Source: Methylocystis sp. B8
GTDB taxonomy: Bacteria; Pseudomonadota; Alphaproteobacteria; Rhizobiales; Beijerinckiaceae
DNA: 64,000 bases
Direction of reading: 5' to 3'
NCBI RefSeq assembly: GCF_005771425.1
Contig: NZ_VBTZ01000002.1
Span: 124,001-188,000 of the forward strand
The position numbers were made by a program, and so were the translations under genes. The notes below the pieces were generated by a model, which searched no databases, was not told the origin of the DNA, and saw only the letters and a list, made by a program, of their open reading frames with translations. Shown here one piece after another: positions 26,536 to 35,662 of this stretch. Position 1 is the stretch's first letter, and the number at the start of each line of letters is the position of its first letter.

Positions 26536-26680
26536 TTACGCCTCGCCGTTGTGGGGAGGCGCCCAAAGCAAGACGTCCGCAATTTCTCAGATGGACGGAA
26601 CGCGAACGTTTCCGTTGACTTGCCGCCTCCATCCCAAAGCCGTAAGTTCGCGCGGCAAAACGAAGGCTTAAGGGGGGTCC

Positions 26681-27691
26681 GTGGGTATCGTCATTCCGCT
26701 CGAGGAGAAAAAGGACGCGGGCCTCGACAGCCTCCTCGAACTCATCAAGCCAGACCTGGAGCGCACCAATCAGCTGATCATCCAGCGCATGGGCTCTGAC
26801 GTCACGACGATTCCCGAAGTCGCCAATCATCTCATTTCCGCCGGCGGCAAGCGTTTGCGGCCGATGCTCGTTCTCGCGACCGCCGGCATGTGCGGCTACA
26901 AGGGCGACGGACATTTGAAATTCGCCGCCGGCATTGAATTCATGCATACCGCGACGCTGCTCCATGACGACGTCGTCGATGAGAGCGATATGCGCCGCGG
27001 CAAGATCGCCGCGCGCATGCTGTGGGGCAATCAGACCTGCGTGCTTGTCGGCGACTTTCTTCTCGGCCACGCCTTCAAAATGATGGTCGAGCCCGGCGTC
27101 ATCGCGCCGCTCACCGTCGTCTCGCAAGCGGCCGCGGTGATTGCCGAAGGCGAGATCATGCAGCTCAACGCCGCGAAAGACACAACGACGACCGAGGACG
27201 CCTATATGGGCGTCATCCGCCGTAAAACCGCAGAGCTCTTCGCTGCGGCGGCCGAAGTCGGCGTGATGCTCGGCGGCAAGCCGAAGGCCGATGAAGCCGC
27301 GGCGCGTAGCTATGGCATGAATCTCGGCATCGCGTTCCAGCTCATCGACGATGCGCTCGACTATGGCGGTTCCTCAGCCAAGCTCGGCAAGAATGTTGGC
27401 GACGACTTCCGCGAGGGAAAGATCACGCTCCCCGTGGTGCTCGCCTTTCGTCGCGGCAATGAGAAAGAGCGCGAGTTCTGGCGGCGCACGCTGGAGAAGG
27501 GCGAGATCAAGGACGGCGACGTCGAGACCGCCTGCGGACTGATGAAGAAGCACAAGGCGCTCGACGACACGATCGAGCGCGCGACGCATTACGGCGCCAT
27601 CGCCCGCGACGCGATGGAGATTTTTCCAGCCTCCGAGTGGAAAAGCGCGCTGCTGGAAGTCGTCGACTTTTGCATCGATCGCGTCTACTAG
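26681..27691 (+). CDS. Long-chain polyprenyl diphosphate synthase
   Basis: Trans-isoprenyl diphosphate synthase of 336 residues making the C40-C50 side chain of ubiquinone from farnesyl diphosphate. Both aspartate-rich motifs are visible: LLHDDVVDESDMRRGK and QLIDDALDYGG. The GTG start follows AAGGGGGG. The sequence resembles octaprenyl/decaprenyl (IspB/DdsA) enzymes; chain length cannot be read with certainty. Its TAG stop codon is part of the dispersed repeat that follows. Confidence 0.93.
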   Translation: MGIVIPLEEKKDAGLDSLLELIKPDLERTNQLIIQRMGSDVTTIPEVANHLISAGGKRLRPMLVLATAGMCGYKGDGHLKFAAGIEFMHTATLLHDDVVDESDMRRGKIAARMLWGNQTCVLVGDFLLGHAFKMMVEPGVIAPLTVVSQAAAVIAEGEIMQLNAAKDTTTTEDAYMGVIRRKTAELFAAAAEVGVMLGGKPKADEAAARSYGMNLGIAFQLIDDALDYGGSSAKLGKNVGDDFREGKITLPVVLAFRRGNEKEREFWRRTLEKGEIKDGDVETACGLMKKHKALDDTIERATHYGAIARDAMEIFPASEWKSALLEVVDFCIDRVY

Positions 27692-27806
27692 AGCGCTTCC
27701 CGATCACATCAAATCATGTGATCGATAAGGAATCGCTCAAGATCAAAACGTTGGAGCAGGTTCTCATCGAAAAAGTCTGTCAACTTTTTCGGAACCTGCT
27801 CTAACG
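27689..27806 (+). repeat. Dispersed 118-bp repeat, family 1, copy A
   Basis: Near-identical, in opposite orientation, to 55338-55455. It starts TAGAGCGCT, contains a GATCACAT / ATGTGATC inverted pair, then GGAGCAGGTTCTCATCGAAA and a second inverted pair around AAAGT, and ends GGAACCTGCTCTAACG. The first three bases are the stop codon of the upstream gene. Confidence 0.93.
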
Positions 27807-27841
27807 CGCCGCCGGCCGCACGAAGCGACCGGCGGATTTCG

Positions 27842-28171
27842 TCATCCCTTCAGACACTCCGACTTAAACTGCTTGCGCTCCTTGCCGTGGAGTCCTTTGG
27901 CGTCGGCTTGCGTGCGGCAGTCCTTTTCCTTCTCCGCATGCGTCTTCGCCGCAGGCGCAATGCTTGCAGGCTGCGCAGCAGCGGCAGGCGCTTCAGCGCT
28001 GGGCGCGGGCGCTACTGCGGGCGCGGCCTTCGGCGCAATCTCGGCGGGCGGCGCCCAGGTCGTCGGAACGGCGGAGGCGGGCGCAGCCGTCTTCTGCTCC
28101 GCAAACGCAGCGCCGAAGGAGAGGCTGGCGCAAAGCACGCCAGCAGCAATGCATTTCCTGTTCGTAAACAT
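27842..28171 (-). CDS. PsiF-repeat exported protein
   Basis: A 109-residue protein with a signal peptide ([20 protein letters not shown] to AFAEQ), an alanine/proline-rich middle, and one C-terminal PsiF-like repeat: [20 protein letters not shown] followed by QFKSECLKG. PsiF of E. coli is induced by phosphate starvation; its function is unknown. E. coli PsiF has two such repeats, this one has one. It probably resides in the periplasm. Confidence 0.82.
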   Translation of the reverse strand: MFTNRKCIAAGVLCASLSFGAAFAEQKTAAPASAVPTTWAPPAEIAPKAAPAVAPAPSAEAPAAAAQPASIAPAAKTHAEKEKDCRTQADAKGLHGKERKQFKSECLKG

Positions 28172-28332
28172 TTACGTTTCTTCTAGTTTTGAGGCGCGCC
28201 GCAGCGCCCGCGTTTATCCGTCGCGGCGCGACTCATCACGCGCAAGCGCGCATGCGCCGTCGACCGCGTCTCGAGCTTAAGCGATTTATGACAGTTTGTC
28301 TTTGACGCAGCGCAGCAGGGCTAAAAATGCAT

Positions 28333-28503
28333 CTAACGCCGCCACCAGACATAGACCGCGACGCCCGCGACGAAGCTCGAATAGACAATCTTCCACGCAA
28401 GCCGGCGCGGCGTGGACGCGCGGCGCACAGGAGCGGCGCTGGCGCGGAAGTTCCTTCGCTCGCTGATGGAAACCGGATTGAGGGCAGCGTGAGAGTAACG
28501 CAT
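28333..28503 (-). CDS. Small single-helix membrane protein
   Basis: A 56-residue reading frame, MRYSHAALNPVSISERRNF onward, with an arginine-rich middle and a C-terminal membrane helix (IVYSSFVAGVAVYVWW) ending in two arginines. A strong ribosome-binding site, GAGGAG, lies five bases before the ATG, which is the main argument that it is a gene. I do not recognise a family. It lies alone between the PsiF-like gene and the divergent oligopeptidase B gene. Confidence 0.65.
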   Translation of the reverse strand: MRYSHAALNPVSISERRNFRASAAPVRRASTPRRLAWKIVYSSFVAGVAVYVWWRR

Positions 28504-28658
28504 GATCGCTCCTCAGCAGAAAGTGGAGAGCACATTTGGCGCAAGGCTAAGTCACGAAAGATTTACAAATTGCTTCGGATTCCAATCCTCCCGACAGATT
28601 TCTGTGCTGCGCTGCAAGCAGTGATAAAACCATTCAACGACAATCGGCGGAGGATGAC

Positions 28659-30788
28659 ATGGCCCGCAACAAGCCATCGGATTGGCGATTCGATCTCGCA
28701 GGCGCGGCGCCGCCGGCCGCAGCGCAACGCCACACGCGCAGAGTCATCCATGGCCGCGTGCTCGACGATCCGTACGAATGGCTTGCCGCAAAAAACTGGC
28801 GCGAAGTGCTGCGCGATCCCGACGCTCTTCCCGCCGACATCGCCAAACTGATCAAAGAGGAAAACGCCAATTGCGATCGCGTCATGGCGCCGCTCAAAGA
28901 TCTGCGGAAGACGCTCGTCGCCGAGATGCGCGGACGCATCAAAGAGGACGACAGCGACGTTCCGGAGCCTGACGGACCTTTCGCCTATTACGAGCGCTTC
29001 CACCCCGGCGCGGAACATCCGCGTTACTGCCGAACGCCGCGTGAAGGCGGCGCCGAAACAATCCTTCTCGACGGCGATGCGCTCGCTAAGGGTCACGAGT
29101 TCTTCGACATCGGCGATGCGGCGCATGCGCCCGATCACGCGCAACTCGCCTGGAGCGTCGACGACGCTGGCTCGGAGCTTTACGATATTCGAACGCGCGC
29201 GCTCGGCGACGGCCTCGACCGCGCCGACGTCGTGAGCGACAGCGACGGCACAATCGTCTGGCGCGCCGATTCAAAAGCCTATTACTATGTGCTGGTAGAC
29301 GAGAACCATCGCACCTCGCAGATCTTCCGCCACGAGATCGGAACTGATCCCGCCGACGATACGCTCGTCATCGAGGAATTGGACAGCGCCTGGTTTGTCG
29401 GCCTGGGCGAAAGCCATTGCAGCCGCTTCGCGATCGTGTCGATCCACGGTCACGACGCCACGGAATGCTGGCTCATCGATCTTCGTGAAGAAAATCCCAC
29501 GCCGCGCATCGTCGCGCCACGCGAACCGCGCCTGCGCTACGACGTCGAGCCGCATGGCGACCTCATTTTTATTCGCAACAGCGCGGACGGCGCCGACGAT
29601 TTCCGCATTTCAGTCGCGCCGCTTGCAGAACCAGGCCGCGAAAACTGGAAGGATGTCGTCCACCATCGCCAAGGCGCGATGATCGACTATTTCACCGTTT
29701 ATGCGCGCCATCTTGTTTGGCTGCTTCGCGAAGACTCCCTTCCGAAAATCGTCGTCCGCGCGCTCTTGAGCGGCGATGAACACGCGATCCATTTCGAAGA
29801 AGAAGCCTATGCGCTTTCGATCGATCCGGGTCTTGAATTCGACACCGACATTTTACGCTTCGTCTATTCGTCGATGACGACGCCCGACGAAACCTATGAC
29901 TACGACATGACGACGCGCACGCGCATCTTGCGCAAGCGCCAGGAGATTCCATCGGGACATGACCCCAAGAATTATGTCACGCGACGGCTGTTCGCGACGG
30001 CGCGCGATGGCGAAAGCGTGCCGATCACGCTCCTGCACCGCGCCGATTTTTCGCCGGGCGGCGAGGGAGCGCCGCTGCTGCTCTACGGCTATGGCGCCTA
30101 TGGCTATGCGCTCTCTGCAAGCTTCAACGAAGACATCCTATCGCTCGTCGATCGAGGCTTCGTCTACGCGCGCGCCCATATTCGCGGCGGAACGGATAAG
30201 GGCTGGCGCTGGTACGAAGACGGCAAGCTTGAGAAAAAGCAAAATAGCTTCTCAGACTTCATCGATTGCGCGCGTCATCTCGTCTCGAGCGCCTATACGC
30301 ATGAAGGCGCCATCGTCGCGCAGGGCGGATCAGCAGGCGGACTGCTGATGGGCGCTGTCGCCAACGAGGCGCCGGAGCTTTTCGCCGGGATCATCGCGAG
30401 CGTGCCCTTTGTCGATACGCTCAACACGATGCTGCGCGACGATCTGCCACTGACGCCGCCCGAATGGCTGGAATGGGGAAACCCTATCGCCAGCGTCGAA
30501 GCTTATGATCGTCTCGCGTCCTACTCGCCATACGACAATGTGCGCCGGCAATACTATCCGCCGATCCTCGCCGTCGGCGGAGTCGCCGATCCTCGGGTGA
30601 CCTATTGGGAGCCGCTCAAATGGGTTGCGAAGCTGCGCGCGAAAATGAGCGGCGGCGGACCCATTTTGCTATTCACGCATATGGGCGCCGGCCACGCCGG
30701 CGCCTCCGGCCGTTTCGAGTCGCTTGAAGACACGGCGCTCGAATACGCCTTCGCGCTCGCCTGCGTCGCACCTAAACTGACGCTATGA
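28659..30788 (+). CDS. ptrB: Oligopeptidase B
   Basis: Serine peptidase of the prolyl oligopeptidase family (S9A), 709 residues, cleaving short peptides after Arg or Lys in the cytoplasm. An N-terminal beta-propeller (about residues 60-420) precedes the alpha/beta-hydrolase domain with the nucleophile in QGGSAGGLLMGAV, an aspartate in GGVADPRVTYWEP and the histidine in HMGAGHAG. GGAGG lies upstream of the ATG. The 3' end overlaps the convergent small exported gene by six bases. Confidence 0.95.
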   Translation: MARNKPSDWRFDLAGAAPPAAAQRHTRRVIHGRVLDDPYEWLAAKNWREVLRDPDALPADIAKLIKEENANCDRVMAPLKDLRKTLVAEMRGRIKEDDSDVPEPDGPFAYYERFHPGAEHPRYCRTPREGGAETILLDGDALAKGHEFFDIGDAAHAPDHAQLAWSVDDAGSELYDIRTRALGDGLDRADVVSDSDGTIVWRADSKAYYYVLVDENHRTSQIFRHEIGTDPADDTLVIEELDSAWFVGLGESHCSRFAIVSIHGHDATECWLIDLREENPTPRIVAPREPRLRYDVEPHGDLIFIRNSADGADDFRISVAPLAEPGRENWKDVVHHRQGAMIDYFTVYARHLVWLLREDSLPKIVVRALLSGDEHAIHFEEEAYALSIDPGLEFDTDILRFVYSSMTTPDETYDYDMTTRTRILRKRQEIPSGHDPKNYVTRRLFATARDGESVPITLLHRADFSPGGEGAPLLLYGYGAYGYALSASFNEDILSLVDRGFVYARAHIRGGTDKGWRWYEDGKLEKKQNSFSDFIDCARHLVSSAYTHEGAIVAQGGSAGGLLMGAVANEAPELFAGIIASVPFVDTLNTMLRDDLPLTPPEWLEWGNPIASVEAYDRLASYSPYDNVRRQYYPPILAVGGVADPRVTYWEPLKWVAKLRAKMSGGGPILLFTHMGAGHAGASGRFESLEDTALEYAFALACVAPKLTL

Positions 30789-31085
30789 GGTTGGCCCTTT
30801 TTTCCGGCGAATTTCTTGGGGCGGAAGCCATTCCTGGCCGCTTTGCGTCCCTTTCTTGCCCTCAACGGCCGGCGCGCCGGCGGAGGTTCCGCTCGGACCG
30901 GGGAGGCCGCTTGGATTGGCCTCCACCGCGCTGGGATTATCTTTCTGCACGGCGCCCGATGGCTCAACAGGGGTGCCCGCTGCTGGTCCGGACGTCACGC
31001 CTTGATCCTGCTGCTCTTCGGCCAACGCCGCTGGCGCCAGAAAGGCTAAGGCGAGACTTACCATGACGGCGAATCTTTTCTTCAT
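30783..31085 (-). CDS. Small exported Pro/Gly-rich protein
   Basis: A 100-residue protein with a signal peptide (MKKRFAVMVSLALAFLAPAA, then LAEE) and a mature part rich in Gly, Pro, Ser and Glu with no predicted fold (TSGPAAGTPVEPSGAV and SGLPGPSGTSAG). The C-terminus is basic (EIRRKKGPTS). GGGAG precedes the ATG. No family recognised; probably an intrinsically disordered periplasmic protein. A long upstream extension of the frame is not credible. Confidence 0.75.
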   Translation of the reverse strand: MKKRFAVMVSLALAFLAPAALAEEQQDQGVTSGPAAGTPVEPSGAVQKDNPSAVEANPSGLPGPSGTSAGAPAVEGKKGTQSGQEWLPPQEIRRKKGPTS

Positions 31086-31234
31086 ATCCAACTCCCTGCG
31101 GCGGACGCGCGCGTGACGCAAAGCCCCTGCGTGTAAATGGCGGAGACGGTAAGGCAAGCAATGGGAAGACGGCCCGTATAGCGCGCGCGTTCGCTTTGCT
31201 CTATTCAGCTTACGCTCACGCCCGGAGGAAGATA

Positions 31235-32533
31235 ATGGCCGTCGACAGCAAGCACGCCGAAACGATTGCGCTTCATGCCGGATGGCGCGCGGACGAAACC
31301 AATGGCGCTGTCGCTGCGCCGATCTATCAGACGACTTCCTATCAGTTTCGCGACACCGAGCACGCCGCCAATCTTTTCGCGCTGAAGGAGCTCGGCCACA
31401 TCTACACGCGCATTGGCAATCCGACGACGGGCATATTGGAGGCGCGACTGGCGGCGCTTGAAGGCGGCGTCGCCGCTCTGGCGCTTGCTTCGGGACAGGC
31501 GGCCTCTGCGCTCTCAATCCAAAATCTCGCGCGCGTCGGCGACAACATCGTCTCATCGACCGACCTTTACGGCGGCACCTGGAACCTCTTCGCCAATACG
31601 CTGAAGGATCAGGGTCTCGAAGTGCGCTTCGTCGATCCGGCGGATCCAGAAAATTTCCGCCGCGCCACCGACGAACGCACACGCGCTTACTACGCGGAGA
31701 CTTTGCCCAATCCCAAACTGACTGTGTTTCCGATCGCTGAAGTCGCGGCGATCGGTCGCGAATTCGGCGTTCCGCTGATCATGGACAATACCGCGGCGCC
31801 AATTCTCTGCCGGCCGATCGATCACGGCGCCGCGATCGTCGTCTATTCGACGACGAAATATCTCGGCGGCCACGGCACGTCGATCGGCGGCGCGATTGTC
31901 GACGCCGGCAATTTCGATTGGGAGAAATTTCCACAGCGCCAGCCGGCGCTCAATACGCCCGATCCGAGCTATCACGGCGCCCTTTGGGTGGAGGCGGTCA
32001 AGCCCATCGGACCCGTCGCCTATATCATCAAGGCGCGCGCGACTCTGTTGCGCGATCTTGGACCGGCGCCTTCCCCTTTCAACGCCTTCCTGACGCTGCA
32101 GGGCGTCGAGACGGTGACGCTGCGCATGGAGCGCCATGTGCAGAACACGCGGAAGGTTGTCGACTTCTTAAGTAAGCGCAGCGAAGTGACGCGGGTCATC
32201 CATCCGTCGCAGCAGTCAGGCGAGATGCGGCGGCGCGCCGATACATATTTGAAGGGCGGCTATGGCGCGCTGCTCGGCTTCGAACTGAAAGGCGGCTTGG
32301 AAGCCGGCCGCCGTTTCATCGACGCGCTGGAGATGTTCTACCACGTCGCCAATATCGGCGATGCGCGCAGTCTGGCCATCCATCCGGCGACGACGACGCA
32401 TTCGCAGTTGGCCGAAGAAGCGCAGTTCGCTTCAGGCGTCACGCCCGGCTATGTGCGCCTCTCGATCGGCCTCGAACATATCGACGACATCATCGCCGAT
32501 CTGGAAAAGGGGCTGAAAGCGGCTGGGGCATAG
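31235..32533 (+). CDS. metY: O-acetylhomoserine sulfhydrylase
   Basis: PLP enzyme of the Cys/Met-metabolism family, 432 residues, forming homocysteine from O-acetylhomoserine and sulfide. The PLP lysine is in VYSTTKYLGGHGTSIGG, and the large-subtype N-terminus is present (ETIALHAGWRADETNGAVA and PIYQTTSYQF). GGAGGAA lies before the chosen ATG. The sequence fits MetY better than cystathionine gamma-synthase because of its length and C-terminal HSQL segment. Confidence 0.93.
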   Translation: MAVDSKHAETIALHAGWRADETNGAVAAPIYQTTSYQFRDTEHAANLFALKELGHIYTRIGNPTTGILEARLAALEGGVAALALASGQAASALSIQNLARVGDNIVSSTDLYGGTWNLFANTLKDQGLEVRFVDPADPENFRRATDERTRAYYAETLPNPKLTVFPIAEVAAIGREFGVPLIMDNTAAPILCRPIDHGAAIVVYSTTKYLGGHGTSIGGAIVDAGNFDWEKFPQRQPALNTPDPSYHGALWVEAVKPIGPVAYIIKARATLLRDLGPAPSPFNAFLTLQGVETVTLRMERHVQNTRKVVDFLSKRSEVTRVIHPSQQSGEMRRRADTYLKGGYGALLGFELKGGLEAGRRFIDALEMFYHVANIGDARSLAIHPATTTHSQLAEEAQFASGVTPGYVRLSIGLEHIDDIIADLEKGLKAAGA

Positions 32534-32583
32534 CGAGAAAGATGGCGCAACGAGACGCTATCGCTCACACGAGAATCGCCGCC

Positions 32584-32690
32584 GTCCTCGTGCTTCGAGA
32601 CGCCGCTTTCAGCGGCTCCTCAGCATGAGGACTGCGTGAGGGCCCCTCATCCTGAGGAGCGGCCGAAGGCCGCGTCTCGAAGGATGAAGG
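32584..32690. repeat. Dispersed palindromic repeat, family 2, two facing copies
   Basis: One copy (32584-32630) reads GTGCTTCGAGACG to CTCCTCAGCATGAGG; an inverted copy (32644-32686) reads CCTCATCCTGAGGAGCGG to CGTCTCGAAGGATG. The pair sits between convergent genes and could fold into one long hairpin that ends both transcripts. Confidence 0.8.
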
Positions 32691-32705
32691 TTGACAAGCC
32701 GCCGC

Positions 32706-33761
32706 TCAAGGCTTCGTCGCAAGCCTGTCCACCATTGCGCGAATGGCGCTGATCTGCGGTCCCTTCTTCGTGTGGTGCACGGCGCTGTCATAGCCCCACC
32801 AGTCCCAACAGGCGTTGGGGTTCAACACGAAATTCAAAGTGTAGAACGGCCAACCCCATCCCCAGCGGCTGATCGTTTGCGGATAGACCACGATGATGTG
32901 GTTCGTATCCGCCCAACGATTGTAGCCGGCGTGCTTATAGAAGGCGTCGCCGATCTCGGCGGCCTGCTGTTTGCAGCCATGCAGCGCGACATGCACGCGG
33001 CATGTCTCCAAGGCGCAGACATGCGGAATATAGGCGTAGCCGACATCGCTGAGGCTGTGATTATAAGGATTGCCGTCGGGCAGAAATTCCTTCTGGTCGA
33101 ACTCGACATATTTTCCAGTTGGCTGCGCGCTCGGCGGATTGAGGGGGCCGTAAATCTGTTCGAGCAGCGCTTCGGCGGCGTCGAAGTGGCAGTTCACGAT
33201 GAAGGGAGCTTTGTTCGCGGGGCATTTCTCGCCATAGTCCTCGGTGACCATTGCGTGGCCGGCGTCAATGTCGTTTCGATAGACCAGGCGGTCCGGCGGC
33301 ACATAGTTCGCGTAATAGTCGCGCGTCGCGTCCATGACGACTGGCAGCACCACCTCGTCCTTGCGGCCGGAAAACAGCCACACGGTCGCATCGTTTAAAT
33401 TGGCGACGTCGTCTATGGCGCCCGAGCGCGCAAGCGAATCGGTGATGTCTTTCAGATGCGCCGGATCTGGGACCGGATGCCCCGCGTCCGGCTTCATGCA
33501 ATTGTTGGTCGCCTGGTTCGTACTCTGCTCCGCACAGTCATAAGGAACGCCGGCAATGATTCCTGCGCCTTTCACAATGCCGGAATGCGCCACGTGGAAT
33601 TGCAAAGCCATGGCGGCGCCGGACGAAATCCCCGACGCCGAGGTCTCGGACAGATTTGCGCCATATGCCGGCAGGCGCTCGGCGCCCGACGCAGCGTCGA
33701 TTGCAAATAGCGCCGACACAGCGGCGGCGGCGAAGATGATTGCGCGTAAACAAACGTGCAT
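32706..33761 (-). CDS. Secreted poly(3-hydroxybutyrate) depolymerase
   Basis: A 351-residue exported alpha/beta-hydrolase that degrades poly(3-hydroxybutyrate) outside the cell or in the periplasm. The signal peptide is visible (MHVCLRAIIFAAAAVSALFA to SGAER). The nucleophile serine lies in ETSASGISSGAAMA, a histidine in DIDAGHAMVTEDYG, and the oxyanion-type HGC motif in VHVALHGCKQQ. No separate substrate-binding or linker domain is seen, so it may act on oligomers or amorphous polymer. Confidence 0.85.
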   Translation of the reverse strand: MHVCLRAIIFAAAAVSALFAIDAASGAERLPAYGANLSETSASGISSGAAMALQFHVAHSGIVKGAGIIAGVPYDCAEQSTNQATNNCMKPDAGHPVPDPAHLKDITDSLARSGAIDDVANLNDATVWLFSGRKDEVVLPVVMDATRDYYANYVPPDRLVYRNDIDAGHAMVTEDYGEKCPANKAPFIVNCHFDAAEALLEQIYGPLNPPSAQPTGKYVEFDQKEFLPDGNPYNHSLSDVGYAYIPHVCALETCRVHVALHGCKQQAAEIGDAFYKHAGYNRWADTNHIIVVYPQTISRWGWGWPFYTLNFVLNPNACWDWWGYDSAVHHTKKGPQISAIRAMVDRLATKP

Positions 33762-33814
33762 AAATTTTCTCCTTCAAAATCGCATTGCGAACTTATCTGC
33801 GGAAACGCTGCAAT

Positions 33815-34345
33815 TTAGATGACAGGCGGACCTTTCACCGTCAGCGGATTGCCCGCGACGACGAGCGCCACTCTTCCAGCAATTTTCGAAATAGCCTGAT
33901 GCAATTCGCCTGCCGCGTCCCGAAAAGAACGCGCCAGCGCGTTGTCGGGCACGATCGACAGTCCAACCTCGGACGAGACGGCGACGGTCGGCGCCGAGCG
34001 GCACGCTAACGCATGAACGAGTTCGGCGCGATCACGTGAGAGGTCGGCGTCCGCGAGCAGCCGATTGCTTAGCCATAGCGTGAGGCAATCGATGAGCAGA
34101 GGACGATCGGCTGGCGCTCCGGCGATCGCTTCGACGAGCGCCTGCGCCGCCTCAACCGTGCGCCAGTTTTCGCCGCGCCTCAAGCGATGCGCGTCGACGC
34201 GCGCGCGCATTTCATCGTCGAGAATCTGGGCCGTCGCAATATAGGTCCATGGCGCCGGACGCGGGACGATAATGCTTTCTGCATAAGCGCTTTTGCCTGA
34301 ACGCGCGCCGCCGAGCACGAGAGTGAGATGGGGGTTTTCGGTCAT
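33815..34345 (-). CDS. cobP: Adenosylcobinamide kinase / guanylyltransferase
   Basis: Bifunctional cobalamin-loop assembly enzyme (CobP/CobU) of 176 residues. It phosphorylates adenosylcobinamide and attaches GMP. The P-loop is VLGGARSGKSAYAE; the histidine-containing RRGENWRTVEAA and the DCLTLWLSN segment follow. An ATG three codons earlier (34354) is also possible. It lies next to cbiD on the same strand, separated by a dispersed repeat. Confidence 0.94.
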   Translation of the reverse strand: MTENPHLTLVLGGARSGKSAYAESIIVPRPAPWTYIATAQILDDEMRARVDAHRLRRGENWRTVEAAQALVEAIAGAPADRPLLIDCLTLWLSNRLLADADLSRDRAELVHALACRSAPTVAVSSEVGLSIVPDNALARSFRDAAGELHQAISKIAGRVALVVAGNPLTVKGPPVI

Positions 34346-34360
34346 GCCAACCATTCATCC

Positions 34361-34442
34361 GTCATTGCGAGGAGCGCCAGCGACGAAGCAATCCAGACAT
34401 CGCCCCATAACCCTGGATTGCTTCGCTTCGCTCGCAATGACG
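34361..34442. repeat. Dispersed inverted repeat, family 3, copy a
   Basis: Starts GTCATTGCGAGGAGCG, has GACGAAGCAATCCAG, and returns as CTGGATTGCTTCG to CGCAATGAC. The same element is at 61516-61599. Confidence 0.85.
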
Positions 34443-34460
34443 CTGTTCCACTTACCATCA

Positions 34461-35570
34461 TCATTGAATAGCCTTCCGAAACGGCGTGCGGGCAAGCAGA
34501 ACGCCCTCGCGATCAAATATGATGACGTCCAATTCGCTCTCTCCCGTCTCCAGCGCCCGGGCGGCGGTTCTCCACGCGGCGCGCGCGATCGGCGCCGCCA
34601 AATCGACGCCGGCGCCCTGCGCGATCTCCAAAGCTTCGAGCGCGCTATTGGCGTTTGCGATCAGCGCCGCAATCTCTTCGCCCGCGCCGACTTCGCGCGC
34701 GGTTTGCGCCAATTGCGCAAAATCGACGCTCGAGCGGCCCGAATGAAGATCGAGCCGTCCTTGTGCGAGCTTCGTCATCTTGGCGAACCCGCCGCCGATC
34801 GTCACGCGCGCGACTGGATGCGTGCGAAGATATTTCAAAAGCCCGCCGACGAAATCGCCCATTTCGATGAGCGCCGTCTCCGGCAGATCATAGAGCCGCT
34901 TCACGGCCGCTTCCGAGGTTGAGCCCGTCGTGCCGGCGACATGCGTCAGGCCGCTTGCTCGCGCCACATCGACGCCGCGATGGATGCTGTCGATCCAAGC
35001 GGCGCAGGAAAATGGCGTGACGATTCCGGTTGTGCCGAGAATGGAAAGTCCGCCGATGATCCCCAGGCGTCCGTTCAGCGTATGTTTGGCGAGCTCCTCG
35101 CCGCCTGGGATCGAAATTTCGATGTCGACGTCTGCGCCGACGCCAATCTTTGCGCTCGCGTCCTCGATTGTCTCGATCATCATCTTACGCGGCGTGGGAT
35201 TGATCGCCGGCGCGCCGGGCGGCAGAGGGAGGCCTGGCCGAGTGACCACGCCGACGCCTTCGCCCGAGAAAAAACGCACGCCGGCGCCCGGCGCGCCGCG
35301 TCGCACGCGCGCGCATATAAGGGCGCCGTGCGTGACGTCCGGGTCGTCGCCTGCGTCCTTCACCACCCCGGCGCGGGCGAAATCCTCGCCGCGTTCAAAG
35401 GTTGCCAGCGCAAAGGCGACGCGTTTTCCCGACGGCAGCGCGATTTCGACCGGGTCTGGGGGCGGCGCGCCTGTCATCAGCGCCTCAAAGGCGGCGCGTG
35501 CAGCCGCGGTCGCGCAAGCGCCTGTTGTCCAGCCGCGGCGCAAAGGACGCCCACTTCCCGCATCGCTCAT
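34461..35570 (-). CDS. cbiD: Cobalt-precorrin-5B C1-methyltransferase
   Basis: Corrin-ring methyltransferase of 369 residues. The N-terminal signature RRGWTTGACATAAARAAFEA and the central GGLSILGTTGIVTPFS are typical. CbiD belongs to the anaerobic-type route, yet this organism encodes an aa3 oxidase; in many alphaproteobacteria CbiD stands in for CobF within an otherwise aerobic pathway. Next to cobP, facing away from the PEBP-cobD pair. Confidence 0.95.
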   Translation of the reverse strand: MSDAGSGRPLRRGWTTGACATAAARAAFEALMTGAPPPDPVEIALPSGKRVAFALATFERGEDFARAGVVKDAGDDPDVTHGALICARVRRGAPGAGVRFFSGEGVGVVTRPGLPLPPGAPAINPTPRKMMIETIEDASAKIGVGADVDIEISIPGGEELAKHTLNGRLGIIGGLSILGTTGIVTPFSCAAWIDSIHRGVDVARASGLTHVAGTTGSTSEAAVKRLYDLPETALIEMGDFVGGLLKYLRTHPVARVTIGGGFAKMTKLAQGRLDLHSGRSSVDFAQLAQTAREVGAGEEIAALIANANSALEALEIAQGAGVDLAAPIARAAWRTAARALETGESELDVIIFDREGVLLARTPFRKAIQ

Positions 35571-35662
35571 GCGCCCTCTTTACCGCGAAGCAAGGACGCG
35601 CGACACCGGCGCGCCAATCCGCTAAAAGATGCAGCGAATTTCAGATCAAGGAGCACGCTTAC

